64,000 nt of DNA. It comes from Trogon surrucura. Taxonomy: Eukaryota; Chordata; Aves; Trogoniformes; Trogonidae. This document shows, one piece after another, positions 28,901-42,232 of this stretch. The number at the start of each line of letters is the position of its first letter. Position 1 is the stretch's first letter. Below the pieces are notes generated by a model that saw only the letters and a list, made by a program, of their open reading frames with translations, searched no databases and was not told the DNA's origin. The translations under genes and the position numbers were made by a program. Where the stretch lies: positions 19,611,191 to 19,675,190 of the forward strand of contig CM036628.1 of assembly GCA_020746105.1 (NCBI GenBank), in the 5' to 3' direction.

Positions 28901-31900
28901 AAGTAGAATTTTACCCTAGAAAAAGTCCATCTTTACCTCATTTTCATCTGCCATAACAGTGCGACTCAAAGTAGTTGAATGCCCTTTTAAACATGTGCAG
29001 CGCCCACAACTGCGGAAACATCAGTGAACTTTTCAAATTGCAACTGCCCTTGAAATGAACTATGCTGTTTACTGTAAAGAGGTAAAAACGCTGAAAATCC
29101 TGAGAAGCCAGGCATGAGGTGCCTTGTGTTTGGTGATCAACAACTAATATTGTTGTACCTCAGACTTCTAGTTGTAAATCCTTGAGACTGGTGAGAGCAC
29201 TCTCAATGTAATCAATTATTATAGATTCAGCACATGGTCTAGCTTTTTAAATAGGTTTAGGTTATGAAAAAATGTAAAAAAGAATAATTATCCATGGGAA
29301 CAGATTCCAATTAAGCTTAAATGTGACATACTCTGATACCCAAGTTATTTCAAACTTATTCTTTTAATATGACTTATCGGGTGCAACCAGAAAATGAACA
29401 AGCTTCATCAGAAAAACTGCAAAGGAAAGAAAGATGAAATTGCTATTTTGTCCATTAGAATTAGTTGATTAAATTCAAGCACAAGGAACAAACTGAAACC
29501 TCCATTCTTAGTATTTATCAAATATGAGCCACAAATATAAACAGTCACTTTTATACGGTGAGTTAGCACGTAGATGTTCATTGAAAATTTCTGCCTGTAA
29601 TTTCCAAGAATCACGCTTGACATGCATTATGCTTTTCATCCTGAGGGTGATTCTGAAACACTGAATTTCAAAAGTAAAAAATAAGAAAGATGGGGAAAAG
29701 GTCTACTACTTTATAGCAGCATAATTCCTTCCCCCAGTAATCTTTATTAGACTTACATCCGAACCTTTGTAATCCATATTTGTATCGGTTGTTAGTAAAT
29801 GAAGGTTAGGATATTTATTCAATTATGTTAATGCTAATATCAAATATAGATTATGTGTCTATCTAAATACAAAAATAGCAGAAGCAATTACCTTTCGGTA
29901 TCTCCGCTGACCGTCTCCCCTGCCCTCTGTAGAAGAAAAAGAAATAGTGTTAAACACGACTAAAGATTGTGCTTCCTCGGTGCACTCGGCAGAGCAGTGT
30001 CTGCAGCAAAAGTCACAGAAGGAAACCACAGCAGTCACTTCGAGTCTGTAACTCTAAGGAAAAGGAAATGGAACATTTATTTCAATTTCTAACGAAATCT
30101 TATTTCACACTGAAGACCCTACATAGAGCAACTGGCATCTGCACTGATAAAATGGGTTCAGCTGCTGACTAATTGTGATCAAAGCTCTTGAAAATAAGAA
30201 GGGAGCCGAAAATGTGTTAAAATGTCAATGTTTACAACAATGTTAATATGGGAAGGGGAGTTTAACTGTAAGAGAAAAATATTACAATATAGAATAGTGA
30301 ATTTCAGAAGAACAAACGTTCATCAAAACTTTCTTGAACACCATTCTTTACATAACTTGATGTACTACACTGCTTATTCCTCTAAGGTCTGGAAATGAAC
30401 ATGTCTTAGAGTAAGTGATTCAGGATTAAAAATAAAATCCTCAGACTGTTTTTCTTACTTTAAACCGAGCTTTATGATGGAGAAGTTTTCCCATGGCTAA
30501 AAAACCAGTTACTCACCTTGAAATTACAAAAATACATGTTTTAAAATCAATGTGCATTTGTTTAAAAATGCAGAAATTGGCACTTGAAAAATCTTGTACT
30601 GTACGTTTTCTGAATAACCAAATAGGAAACAGGTTAATTTTTGCAAGTATAATGTTTGTGCTTTAATATCAGGGCATACAGCAAGATACTTAATAACACA
30701 TGACTTGAGAGAATGGTTACGAAACTGAAATGCACACGTAGAAGACAGGAAGTCTTCTGGGCCTGTTTAACCACAGGTACATTCTGCCCGCTGGCATTTC
30801 TAAAAAAACTTAAATGTTCAGGAGACAAGCACGCATGTTGCCACCTCCCGCCTTCAGTATCACCCCAGTGCAGCCACGTAGAGAACCGTTTACCATCTTT
30901 TACCATGCTCATGCAGCTGATACGGGATGATTTGCCACTTGAGGTGGGCAAAAACTTGCTTGAGTGATCAAGATACCCTTATACTAATTAATAAGTTTGG
31001 AGGGGACTGATGGTACCACAGTAATGTTAAAATAACTTAGGAGTCTTGTTCAGCACCTGCTTGCAACCAGACACTTTGTCTAATTTAAGATCAGAAAGAC
31101 ATTTTCCCTACAGCAGGACCTTGTAGATCTACATGACTACATTTTCTTCTTTTCTCTGAAGCATTCCTGTTATCCAAGGCGTTCCTCATATCCAAAGGAG
31201 CATCAGCCTGCTGCAGGAACGTGGCCGACATACAGTAGGATGGTGAACAGCAAGAATTTATTTCCGAAGCATCAAGCACACAACAGCCTGTACAGAGCCA
31301 AAAGTGGATCATCGCATCAGTAGATGAGGTTTCACTGTGATCACTGTAAGGATCATAGGGCTGAAAATTAGAGACTGGTGAGCGCTCTTCCTGGTTTTGC
31401 AGCTGGTACATTCTGTGACGTTTGAATTTTGAATAAAACGTTGCCACGGTTAACCTGCACTCAAGCCAGAGAAAACGTCACGGCAAAACTCTCTGCGACA
31501 CGACAGAAATGCCGCATACTTGAAAGCCTTCAGGTCTATAGGCTTTCCTGTCTCTTACCTTCCACGGTAATTAAGATGCTAAAAATTTTATGAGTAACTT
31601 CTCATTTTCTCTTGTTGCCATGTTAAATACTAGCTTTTAACTAGTTCCAGCAGTCGATTCAGCTAAAATATTATAGCAAATGTGAATATCAAAGATGGTT
31701 ACCATTCAAACAAGGGAACTTCCTGATGAGAAGTAATGAAATGGTGCCCCTGAACTTAAAAATTAGGAAGTTCTCCTACATGTCTTGTTAAAACCAGGCA
31801 AAGGTAGGAGCTCCCCATTGAGTACACAAAACTATAATAGGCTTTCATGAGGGCTATAAACAATTTAGCTTTCCCTAGAGTATACTGAAGTCTAGCTTAA

Positions 31901-34900
31901 AGAACCTACAAAAATGAAAATATACTGCCTCGAAATATTCACATTTTCTTGAAGTAAACGGTAAGAGATAACGGCATCTAAAGCAAAACATCTGTTTGAA
32001 GAGCTTCTGTCAAATGCTGCATAATAAATGTCAAATTTCTGCTGCTGCTAATGCACTATGAAATAGAAATGTACCAACCTGTTCATCCCTGAAAATCCTC
32101 TGGACAGCCTAGTAAAATATTGTGTGGCCAACCGAGAACTTTGACAGAAGCACTACCCATGCTACTGTTATAAAAATAGAATTTATTCACCCTAGAAGGC
32201 TCAAAGTTTTTATTCTCATATCCCTCTCCTTTCTAGTGTTACTAAGTTTAGCACCTACAAGTGGGAATAATAATTTTGTCAGTTTGTTTCCTATTCTATT
32301 TATTAATTAGCAGAGGCCTTTCTTTTGTGAAACTGCTCCCACCACAAAAGCAGAGCGTTTTCAGATCGGGGTTTTATTCACTTTGTCTCCCAGACAGGGC
32401 TTGTCCCACACTCCCTTCCCAGACACAGCTAAAATAGTCCTTGGTCGCACTGTGCTGGCCATCACCTGTATGACAAATTTCCACTACCACCACAGAACTA
32501 GCCCAGTTCCTTATTTCCTTTAGAAAAATTAAAAATAATGCACAAAGAACACCTGTATCACAGGTGAGCACCTCAGGCTGTGGTTCCAAGATTCCTTTTG
32601 ATCAGGTATATTCCATTAGTACAGTTGTAAGCAATCGTAAGGATGTTGTAAACTTGCATGTATTAGCCTGAAAAAGATACTGGAGTCAAATGTACTTCTG
32701 TTAATAAAGCACATTTTTCTAGAGGTCTTTTTTTCAACACTACTCATTTTTTGCATTGCTGAGCACTGGATTTCAAAGATATTGAATAATCTAATTAATT
32801 AAAGTATAGTCTGTAGTAGGGAAATCTTACAATGGTTCTTTAATAGAGGAAGGAAAAAGGGAAAAAATCTGAGTTAACCATTTAACTATTCTGAGATTAC
32901 ACAAATTGTAACCGATTATTAGTTCACTGCGATTTAGAAAAGAGCAAAGAAGAATATCTGTATAAATGCAGAGAGGGAGAAGATAGTTATACGAGTACTT
33001 GAAAGGTAGAAGACACGGTTATGACCTTTTAATTTTTTATTAATATTTAATTTGTTGGAAAGAAATCTCTGCTCCTGACTGACCTATTAACATGCATATT
33101 ATTACCACCATTCAAGTATGGACACTAGGGATTACTGTAAACATATATATGACCATTTATTTGACTTTTTCTCCTCAAAGCAGCTATCACTGAAGTACAA
33201 TCTAGCCACTAGCTTGAAACACTAGCCTTAAAAAAAGGACTTTTGATAGCATAGATGCAAAAATCCACAGTGTGGTGTTTCTCTAAATGTCTACATGGAG
33301 CCAGAACTCATTTCCCTGTGTAATTGTTAATCACATGCAGATCCAACTTACATGTAGTAGACTCCTATCTGCAATTTCAGCAAATACAATTTTTTGAGCA
33401 GTTGCTTCTCAACAGTTCCCGATATTCGGAAAACAAACTGCCGTATCCGAGTTCCCAAAGTAGAACCTTACCTCATCTCACTAAAAGGCCACTTTCATGA
33501 CGAGTAGACGTGTGGGAGGCTCAGGAGACACAAGTCTTGTCACGCTGTCACAGACTATAAAGCACAAATTCTGTGAAATTCAGGTCACTGGCACCTATCA
33601 GCCTTCTTTAGTCGGCTTCACATTTTTGTAGCTCAAGGGATTTCACTGGATCTACTACTGACTTGCACAAGTGGAAATGAAAGGACAATAAGACCTATAA
33701 CAATCTAACAGGTAGATCCGATGAGCCTGTCCCAAAGCAAATCCCGTTAAAAACTCCTTTTCGCCTGAAACTGCTATAAATAACTGGTAACAATAGCAAC
33801 AAAGTTTTCTTGAATCAAGATTTCAAAATAAAAAGAAGTCTTCCCTCCTAAGCAGCAAAGAAATTGCACAAATCCCAGAAAACAAAAGATCTCTGAACTG
33901 CAGAGATAGTGTGAAAACATTCAAAAGTCATTGTTTGCTTGTTGGTTACTAGTGGAAGAGGCTAAAAGGGTTTGATAACAAGTGTTACTGAGCTCAGTGG
34001 TCAAATGCGACATACTCATTCCATCTAGGTGTCATTTATCCAGATGCAAAAAAAGATTCTTTTACCTTTGTTATAAATACCACCTTTCTATACTCAGATC
34101 TTGAATTCCCTGCAAAAATTCTTTCTTCTTCTGCTTCCTTGACTCACATATTCATTATCCTGAGCATTTCTTTACATTCCGTTCGTTCAAAAGTGAAACA
34201 GTAGCCTTGTTGCTAGGGGCTTTACTTATCTCTCTAGCTCACTGAGCTGATGCTTAACCCCTGGAATACACTTGGCAAAATTATTATGCTCAGCTGAGAA
34301 GAAGAGCAGCCTTTGAGGTTTTGCTTCCACTCATGCTCTTTGAGGGGGGGAAGAATAGAGACAGGAAATAATCTTATGCAATCTACAGCCACGTAGTGTT
34401 CAGAGATACTCAGTTTTCATGGTGAAAACCCAAAGATGGCAGGTGAGAAAATTAACTAAAAACAGAAAAAAAACACCCACTGGCAATTTTTAATTATGAA
34501 CATGAGGTCAGCAGGTAGCAGGTAACGGAGAAAACAGCAAAATTTTAACAGAATGGAAGTTCCATTTTTGGAGAAATGTCACGTCCAGAAGAGAAGCTAT
34601 CTCAGGTTATACACGAGGTTAAAAAAAGTGTTCTAAAAGAATATCTAAAGAAAGACTGCCATGTGGTTAAAACATTTCTCTTAGGTAGTAAAGCAAAAAA
34701 TAGTCCAAAAGGACAAATTACAACAGTGGACAAACTGTGTTTTCTGTTGACCAAAGTCTGCTTTTGTTCTCATCAATCCCCACTTCTAATTTAGGGGAAA
34801 TTGAAGAAATGTAAAGGAGGTTTAATATGAACATACAAGGTCTGAAAAAAACCCCACACCACAAAAACAAATAAAAACATCCACACACCTCCAAAAAAAA

Positions 34901-37900
34901 CAACAACAACAAAGTTATTTTCTTCAAAAACTAAGAAATGGGTGGTTTTGTCCACCAGTATGTTAATTTGTAGATCTCTTTGCGTTCTCTGAAACTCTTA
35001 CATTTTTCTGGAACAGACCTCAGGTGTGATTTTGTTGCAATAAATGAGCTAGAACTACTGAGTCTTGTGGAATGAGGGATCACTCCACATGGTATACGAG
35101 CCACCTAAGTTTGATACAAGATGCAGGGCAGCTGAAAATGGACATGCACTTGAAGTATCCCCTGAAGCTTAGAGAACAGAATTTTGTTTCACCACAGAAA
35201 AATTACAAAGGAGAATTTAATGCCATTTAATAAAAGGAATGGTGAAGTTTTATATATTTCAGCTTCCTCTCACCTTCCAAAAGCCTGGCTCTCTTGCTGG
35301 GGAAGGTAGGAAGCTTGCTGAGAAGGTCAAGAGGGGAAAGACAGAGACCAAGTAGAAAGGGAAGACTCAGAGGAGAGTCTGCAGAGCACTACAGCAGCTT
35401 CCCGCACTGGGATCCTTTCATCAGCAACAGCGGGAGATGGTGGTTGTGTTATAAGGGAGATGGGTTTGCATATTTGGATGTGGTGTGTTCTTCTGGGTAA
35501 CAAATATTGCAATTACAGTAGCAATACTATCAGTGGTAGCTAATGTGTATTAACAAAGGCTGAATCTTATTAATCTGAAAGGCTGTTAAATCTATTATTA
35601 GGCTACATATAAAAAAAATCAGAAACAAGACACTTTTTTTGGTACTCTGAAGAACTAATAAAAACAAACTATAAATTCACTTGCTGAAAATAATACATCT
35701 TAGCTATATTGCGAATTTCTGGAGTCAAAGGGCTCCAGAGTGCTTGCCAAATGGCAATTTACACATGAGGATACGGTAGCTTAATGGATGCTTCATTTGC
35801 CAACTTTCCATTGGTAGTTTGTAGTTGTTTGTTGGGAGACTGCAGAATAACACAATTTATATAAGCCCTAACACGGCGAAATTACTTACGGGAACACTGT
35901 GGATGTTTGGATGAGGAGAGGCAGGCGGAAGTACTGCGCGTGGCTCGAGATGCAATGTGTTATTTCAGGAGGAGGCCCAACTAGTTTTCTAAGTTGCTTC
36001 TGCATCCGAAAAGGTGTGTCTAAAACAAGCGCTGGTTTGTGCAGCGCAAACATGAGCTAAATTTGGCCCAACTTAAAGAATCTCTACACGGCTTTCACTT
36101 TGGGTTACACACAGAGCGTAAACGGTACCAAAAGTTCAGATTCAACAATGATTTCACTTAGTGCAGCGGAACTTGTAGGCAAAGTTTTCAGTATATGACG
36201 AGTTATTTTATGGAATAAGTTGCTCAGGATTAGAACCCAACCCAAATCCAGCTGCCTTCTTACTTCTCCGTGCTGCAGACAGGTGTTTTTAATAGGAATC
36301 AAGGACAACCATAGCTCTAGCTCTAGATTAGCAAACTGGTTTAGGTCTGGATTCAGGCTGTTTATGAAGTTCCTCATTACTGAATGAATGTGGAAATCTA
36401 AAGACTGTTGACCTAATTAACAAAAGAGAACTTTTAAGATGTTATGTCACCTTAATTTCCTTTGTACTGTAAAATACCTCTTCCCTTTTAAAATGCTTGT
36501 AGATTAATGAAAAATGTAGTTTAGGGAGTCACGTCTAAGCAGAATGGTAAATAAATATATTACTGGACAGTGCTACAGAAGGATCCGTCCTACAGCACTA
36601 GCCAGATACTTGTCAGCTCAAGCCTTCCTGTACACAGTTATGGTACAGCATGAAGAAAAATTATCTTATCTTACAACCAGTACACCTGGACAGAATCCAT
36701 TTGAAGTTACAGAAGTTAGAAAGACTTATATTTAGCTTCTCTGAGCAGCTAGATTCCATATAACCATCCTCAAACTGATTTCTCTACATACCTGCAAGGT
36801 AGGGAGAGAAGGTTTTCCAGACACTTGGATAGATATACAGATAGTTAAAAAAATACCACAGACAGAACTTATTCAGCAACCCTGAAAAGAAATAAAACTC
36901 TGAAGAAAGTAATTCTCAGCCTTGACGGTTAGCAGTTTTATTTCTTCCTGCAAAAACCAGGAAGAAAGAAATAGAAAATAAGCACTTTTGCTACAAAGTT
37001 GGCAATAAAAGACGCCTCCTTCAGTCATACGGCGCTGAATACATATGATTCTCCCAGACTATCTTAATTATTGTACTTATTGTGGTAGCGCTCAGACTGC
37101 CTCTATGATCCAGAAAAAGCGTCTGGAACATCTGGCGTATCCCAGCATGCAGACACTACAGAAAAAACTGATCTGCATTGGTTCTGCACACATTTTAGTT
37201 CTCAGCATGTACCATTAAACTTTATGTCATTTGTCAAGCTGCCTTCTGCAGCTCCAAGAACAGTTAAATAGCAGTTACATCATTCTGTGCTGAAAGGCCT
37301 GCTTTACCAACTTCCAGTGATCAGCAAGAAGAAAATAAAAAGCAAGTTAAGTAAGTGCTGTAAAACAATGACTAACCCTGCACGACTGTAACACTTCAAA
37401 TTATCTTTAAAATAAAAAGTGACTGCTGCCATAATATTCTCAATGACCACCCTAAAGTGGTTGGTTGTTATTTCTGTTTTACAGTGAAATAAAAGAATTT
37501 ATCTCAAAATTTGTTAAAAAATAAATCTCCAACACACTGAATTCTAATTCACAAAAAATTTAGAAGGTTCTGTAGCTTATCATCCCATTCCTTAATATGT
37601 GACACTACAAAACAGAATTTCCAATTACTTCGCAGGTAATAGGTCCATAACATCGCCAAGTAACACCAGATGAGAGGTCATTATCTTATTTGAGAATTCA
37701 CGTGAAAACTAGACAGAAGCCGGTTCCCACAGTACAAATTGTGACTGAGCAGCAGAAGACGTACAGTTCGCTAGAATTTTCTGAAATCTTGAACATCAGT
37801 TTAAAGATGGAGAGTGTTTTCCATTTAAGACCTTTTGGTTTATGGGGAAAGAAGCAGAATGAAAAATTTCTCATGTACATCTGGTCAGCTGTGCAGGAGT

Positions 37901-40890
37901 CCTACCTGCTAACCTAATTTTCTTCAGAATGAGCTGTGCTAATACAAAATAAAAACATATTCAAATTTTAACTCTATTCTTGTAAGCCTGGAGCCTGTTC
38001 CAATAGTATATTTCAACAATATGATAAAGGATATAATTTTGTGCTATTTATGTATGCCTCACTATTTAGGTTTAATCTGGAAAGCAACGTCACTTCAAAA
38101 GCGAAGCGTTAGTAAATGCGGGAAGTCGTGTTCTAAGAATTACTCTATGGATTAATATTAATTATAAGAGCCTTATTAATTGTAGTTGACTCTGCCTCAG
38201 TTTCCATGACACAGATCACAGAGTTGCGTATCAGTTAAATTAGAGTTATAAATATATCCTGAAAGGGGCAGTGTTTCTTGACAGCAATATTTTACTGCAA
38301 CATAGCTTTATGCATCATTTTATATCCTGGGCATACTGCCAATATTGCATTACCTAAATATCCATTTTATATAGTAACTCTGCATCCTCACAGCAACTTA
38401 TGAAATCAGTCTAATTGTTTAATTTTAGGTTCCAAACCAACATTTCTTCCAAAGCATTAATCTAGTGGTGAATCTATGCAATTACCAATTCTGTAAAACT
38501 TCTTATGTCTGTGTCTGGTAATTTCAGCTACTGTTAAGTAAGTGCATATTTTTTTTGTGTATGTATTTATACAAGCATGCTTAGAAAATAAAGCAATGGC
38601 TAAGTGACGCTGTGTATCTCAATTTCTCCTTCCATCATGCCATACTTGTTTGTTTACAAGACATTATTGCCTTCCCTTTACTAAAGCTGGTTTAGATCCT
38701 ATTTAACATTATCATCCCAATTTTCCAAAGCATTTATCCGGGTTGAAATTTTGATCTATATCCAAAAGTTATTCTGGGCATGTGTTAAGTGTAGAGGAAT
38801 TCATGGAAATTTGATTGTAACAGTTCTGTAGTCCTGACTTCCACAACAAGACAAAACAAATAAAGCAAATCTGTTTTTTTTCATCTGATAGTGCTGCTTC
38901 CAGGCGGCTGAGGAAAAACAAAACTATAAAAGCAAGGAAAAGGTAAACTGACCTTGGATTATTTATTTATTTAAATATGCAAGTAGCAAAAGCTGGTTTC
39001 TGGCCATCTGATTAGGTAAAGTTTTGAAGTATCTTCTTTTCAATAACCTTAGTCTTGTAGAATGAGTTCTCGACAGAATAAAATCTTATTAGCCAAATAA
39101 GTAAATATATCAAAATGGTGATAAAATGTTGATAACACATCTATCTATTAAGGAAATGAGATGATGTACTTCAAACTTAAATTTCTGTCTAGGAACATAA
39201 CTACATTGTTTTTCTCTTCCTTTTTGGTATCAAAATGACATTAAATGTTCTTTGATATTTAAAACTTTCATTCTGGGTTGTTATCTTCCAGGATAGATAC
39301 ATGCCAAATTTTTTTTTGCTTTGCTTTTCATAAAGCTTTCTGTATTCAAAGAGGAAAGATGTTGTTAATATGAATGATTCTGTCCTGGCAAGAACCCATA
39401 AAACCTGTGTCAGCATCTCTTGTATAGTTGCCGACTCAGTTCCTCTTGTATATTCATAAGGCAGTTGACTAAGTGCCTGAGATATTCCGATTCCTATCAC
39501 TGTCTCCTGAAGAACAGCAAAGCTCTGGCTCTAACGTTGTTCCAAAAATTTACGGTAATAAAAATTTATATCACTCTCTCAGTCCCTGAATAATCATTTT
39601 AACAGGGGTCCTCCTTCACAGGTACTGCACATTAAAATAGCGTTTATGAAACACTGATTTTTGGGTAGACCAAACACTGCATGTTATCTCCTCCCATGCT
39701 ACCTTTTTCCAGTTGCCTGCATTGCCTTCAGACCCTTTACAATTGTCATATGTCATTAGGGTTTTTTAGTATTTATTATCGTAAAATATCATATTACTAA
39801 GTTGCAATTCTACTAATACACAATGTAAGACACAGAATATAGAACTGCTCCCAGCCACTGTGACCTACAAACAGAAAACAGCTGACAAAAATAATTTAAA
39901 CCTGCATATTATCATGTTACAGACCTTTATGACAAAATAATGTTTCTAGAATGTGCAACTGGTCATTTTTCTTTATAGAGTGATTTGCAAACTGCTTTAA
40001 CAGAATGCGAAGCTCCTATGATGATATGGAAATTGTGCAAGATAATCAGTTCTAAAATCATGGTGACTACGCGGCCCATTAATTGTCAAGGGAAATAGAA
40101 TTTTTATTTTTGGAAGAGTATCCACTTCTGACTGCTTTGGGAAGAGTTTGATCATTGCTAGGCTAGAGGGGCAATAGATCTGATTCAACTTGGTGACTTC
40201 TTAACAACCCAAAGTGTTAAATTCTGGTTTAACTGAATTAAACAACTTTTATCTGGACCTCACTGGAAAATGTATTATGTCTTGGAACTTTGAAAAAAGG
40301 TTGCATCGAGGTTGAAAAATAGGTCATGTGACAAGAGGCCTGACTCTCGACAAGCTACTACACTGTGCCATGAGAATGAAGCAGCCTGCTCCCAAATCGT
40401 AAGACCATGAGTAAAATGTAAGAATGCCTCTACAAAAGGCAACGTACACATGAAAAGCATGAACAGTGAGGACAGGACATCCAAATCGGTGCAGTGAAAT
40501 TCTGCACTAGCCAACAGTCATGAGAATCTAGTGCTTTTTCATGGTGGCTACACAAGAACTGGTCATTCATCCAAGGAATTACATCATCTCCTTAGTTTTT
40601 AGTGTGAAATATTTCCTCTATTATCAGTACAAACAAATTCACTTTACTAGATTGTGGCCATACTAGTACAATTTAAATAAACAGTAACTCCATTAAGCTT
40701 GTCACAAGACTGTTCTTCTGTGAAAGCTATTGTGATGCTGATATTATGCAACTTTTTTCACTGTGTAATGCAATATTAAAGCAGAAAGTAGAAGAACACG
40801 CCTTCATACATGTATCAATCCCAAAAGGAAAACACTTCAGTGTTTTTCCATGTACTTTATGTAGTAAGGTGGGTTTTTTTGTGTACTTAC
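22987..40890. other. ~17.9-kb intron; one expected small exon not located
   Basis: CNKSR2 carries about 16 extra residues (a QHKSKKK-type basic segment) between LYH and the GPIAGKSK stretch. A 48-bp exon of phase 0/0 with such content was looked for here on the minus strand and not found. Open frames at 25906-26250 (minus, 114 codons), 30634-30951 (minus) and 31091-31447 (minus, 118 codons) are not recognised. Simple runs of A, T and (CAA)n occur, but no transposon I can name. Confidence 0.5.
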
Positions 40891-41136
40891 GTGATAAAGT
40901 GGAACTGTGTTGTTTTCTGCTAGTGAGAAATTCAAGACATCTTGCTGTCCAGGTTCAAGCCTAACGTTCAGAGTAGATGCCAACACGGAGGGACTAATCG
41001 GGTAGTTTGGATTGCCTGTGGTTTTGCCCTTTTTTCTTGACCTACGACCTGTGTCCCGTTTGTTGTCTTTTTGTGTCAAAGGCTCTTCTTGGATAACCAG
41101 TATCTTGTCGTCGCTCAGATACCGTAGGAGTGAATT
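40891..41136 (-). CDS. CNKSR2-like: CNK exon: basic linker, irregular acceptor
   Basis: The 82 codons from 41136 begin NSLLRYLSDDKI, include the basic stretch RDTGRRSRKKGK and end TVPLYH, before a perfect CAC|GTAAGT donor in phase 0. NSLLRY, the DTG-(K/R) basic run and the final LYH all have positional equivalents in CNKSR2. The acceptor is the problem. The canonical AG, after an excellent pyrimidine tract, gives a start at 41136, but the upstream exon leaves one base, so this join would be frameshifted and reach TAG after 31 codons. A start at 41138 (AG AAT) restores frame but is preceded by TG. The long intact frame and good donor argue that the exon is or was recently coding. Confidence 0.85.
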
Positions 41137-41138
41137 CT

Positions 41139-42145
41139 CAGAGTCAGTTGTCGGAGGGGAAAAAAAAAAGGAAAAAAGAAACATTAGTAAGAGGAAAGAA
41201 ACAGAGAACCATTTGGGCTGCATCTGTATTGTTGGCTTGGTGAGTTCCTCACTTCGGTTGAGGATCTTTCCTCTGCAAACTTATGTGTACTGAGGTTCCA
41301 ACCTGGAGCAAACTAAGTAGTTGGCACAAAATCCAGGTACAGAAAAGATGGTGGTGCATACCCTAATATGGAATAAATCAGGAAAGGCTTGTGCCTTAAA
41401 TGAAACGTGTTTTCTGTTGGAATGGAAGATCGCTGAAAAGGATTTAAGTTTAAATCCTGTATTAAATTTCAAGAGTAACCAATTTTGTCACATTCTAAGT
41501 AGCCAAGGCCAACTGCTCACAGCTACCTACACTGTGCTGAAAAGATTCTGAAAAATTAATATGTTTTTAGGAATCTTTAACAACTGGTGTAACAATAAAC
41601 TTATCAGAAAAATATCCCTTGGAATTATACAAGTGCTCTTCAGCAGAGAGGGAAAAAGAACTTCACTGTCACCAGGCTTCTTCCAAAGTTCATCGTTCCT
41701 GCTGGAATGAATGGAAATGTACCTGCTGTTCCCAACACTGACAGGACAAATTCCTGATTCTCGTTTCAAATATTCATTCGTACTAATCAAAATATGCCTC
41801 AAAGGACATCAGTTTATAACCTGTACCATCACTTATTGTTTTCTAGAACCATGAAGATTAGGAACGGATTGCTGTTAACCTATTTCTGAATCTTATAAAT
41901 GTCTTTCCACTTCATTTTATCTTTCTTTAAAATACAATTAAATAGGGTAAATCCCTCCTCCCAATACAAAGTTTTTAACCCTCAGAAGTGGAAACACAAA
42001 ACCCCAGATACTAAACAGACTCTTTCATATTCTCCATCGCACTCGAGAAGAACAGATTTAGTTCCTGTGATGATTTCTTCATGCTTCTTAAGTAACAAAG
42101 AACAAAAAGTCTTGGAGAACAGCAGAGAAAAAATAAAATACTCAC
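41139..42145. other. Short intron with strong pyrimidine tract
   Basis: This ~1-kb intron ends, in gene orientation, with a long T/C run (41155-41187 on plus as A/G) leading to GACTCTGAG. No repeat is seen. Confidence 0.6.
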
Positions 42146-42232
42146 CTCTGCTTCCCCTCTTGTACATGTTTTGTTCTTTTGACTCCCCTATCCAGCTGTA
42201 CTCGGTAGGCATAGAAACAGGCCTTAAATCTC
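42146..42232 (-). CDS. CNKSR2-like: CNK exon: LRPVSMP segment of the linker
   Basis: The exon is 87 bp: two leading bases completing a Gly codon, 28 codons and one trailing G. It has a TTTCCAG acceptor and a strong GAG|GTGAGT donor. The peptide begins DLRPVSMPTEYSWIG and ends YKRGSR. The LRP(I/V)SMP-EY-W(V/I)G pattern is diagnostic of CNKSR2-type linkers. Because it ends with one base, the next exon must supply two; the expected AG (making Glu, as in RENSLLRY) is present downstream but not behind a canonical acceptor. Confidence 0.92.

Noticed and set aside
31091..31447. 118-codon minus frame with hydrophilic start (YSKFKRHRMYQLQNQEERSP) as a CNK exon
   Set aside because: No good donor, no similarity to any CNK segment, and it does not fill the expected small phase 0/0 exon.
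34085..34110. Another 26-bp candidate microexon (GIQDLSIE) after TTTTTGCAG
   Set aside because: Phase fits, but the peptide is not basic and does not resemble the CNK segment before RRISC; 22986-22961 is better.
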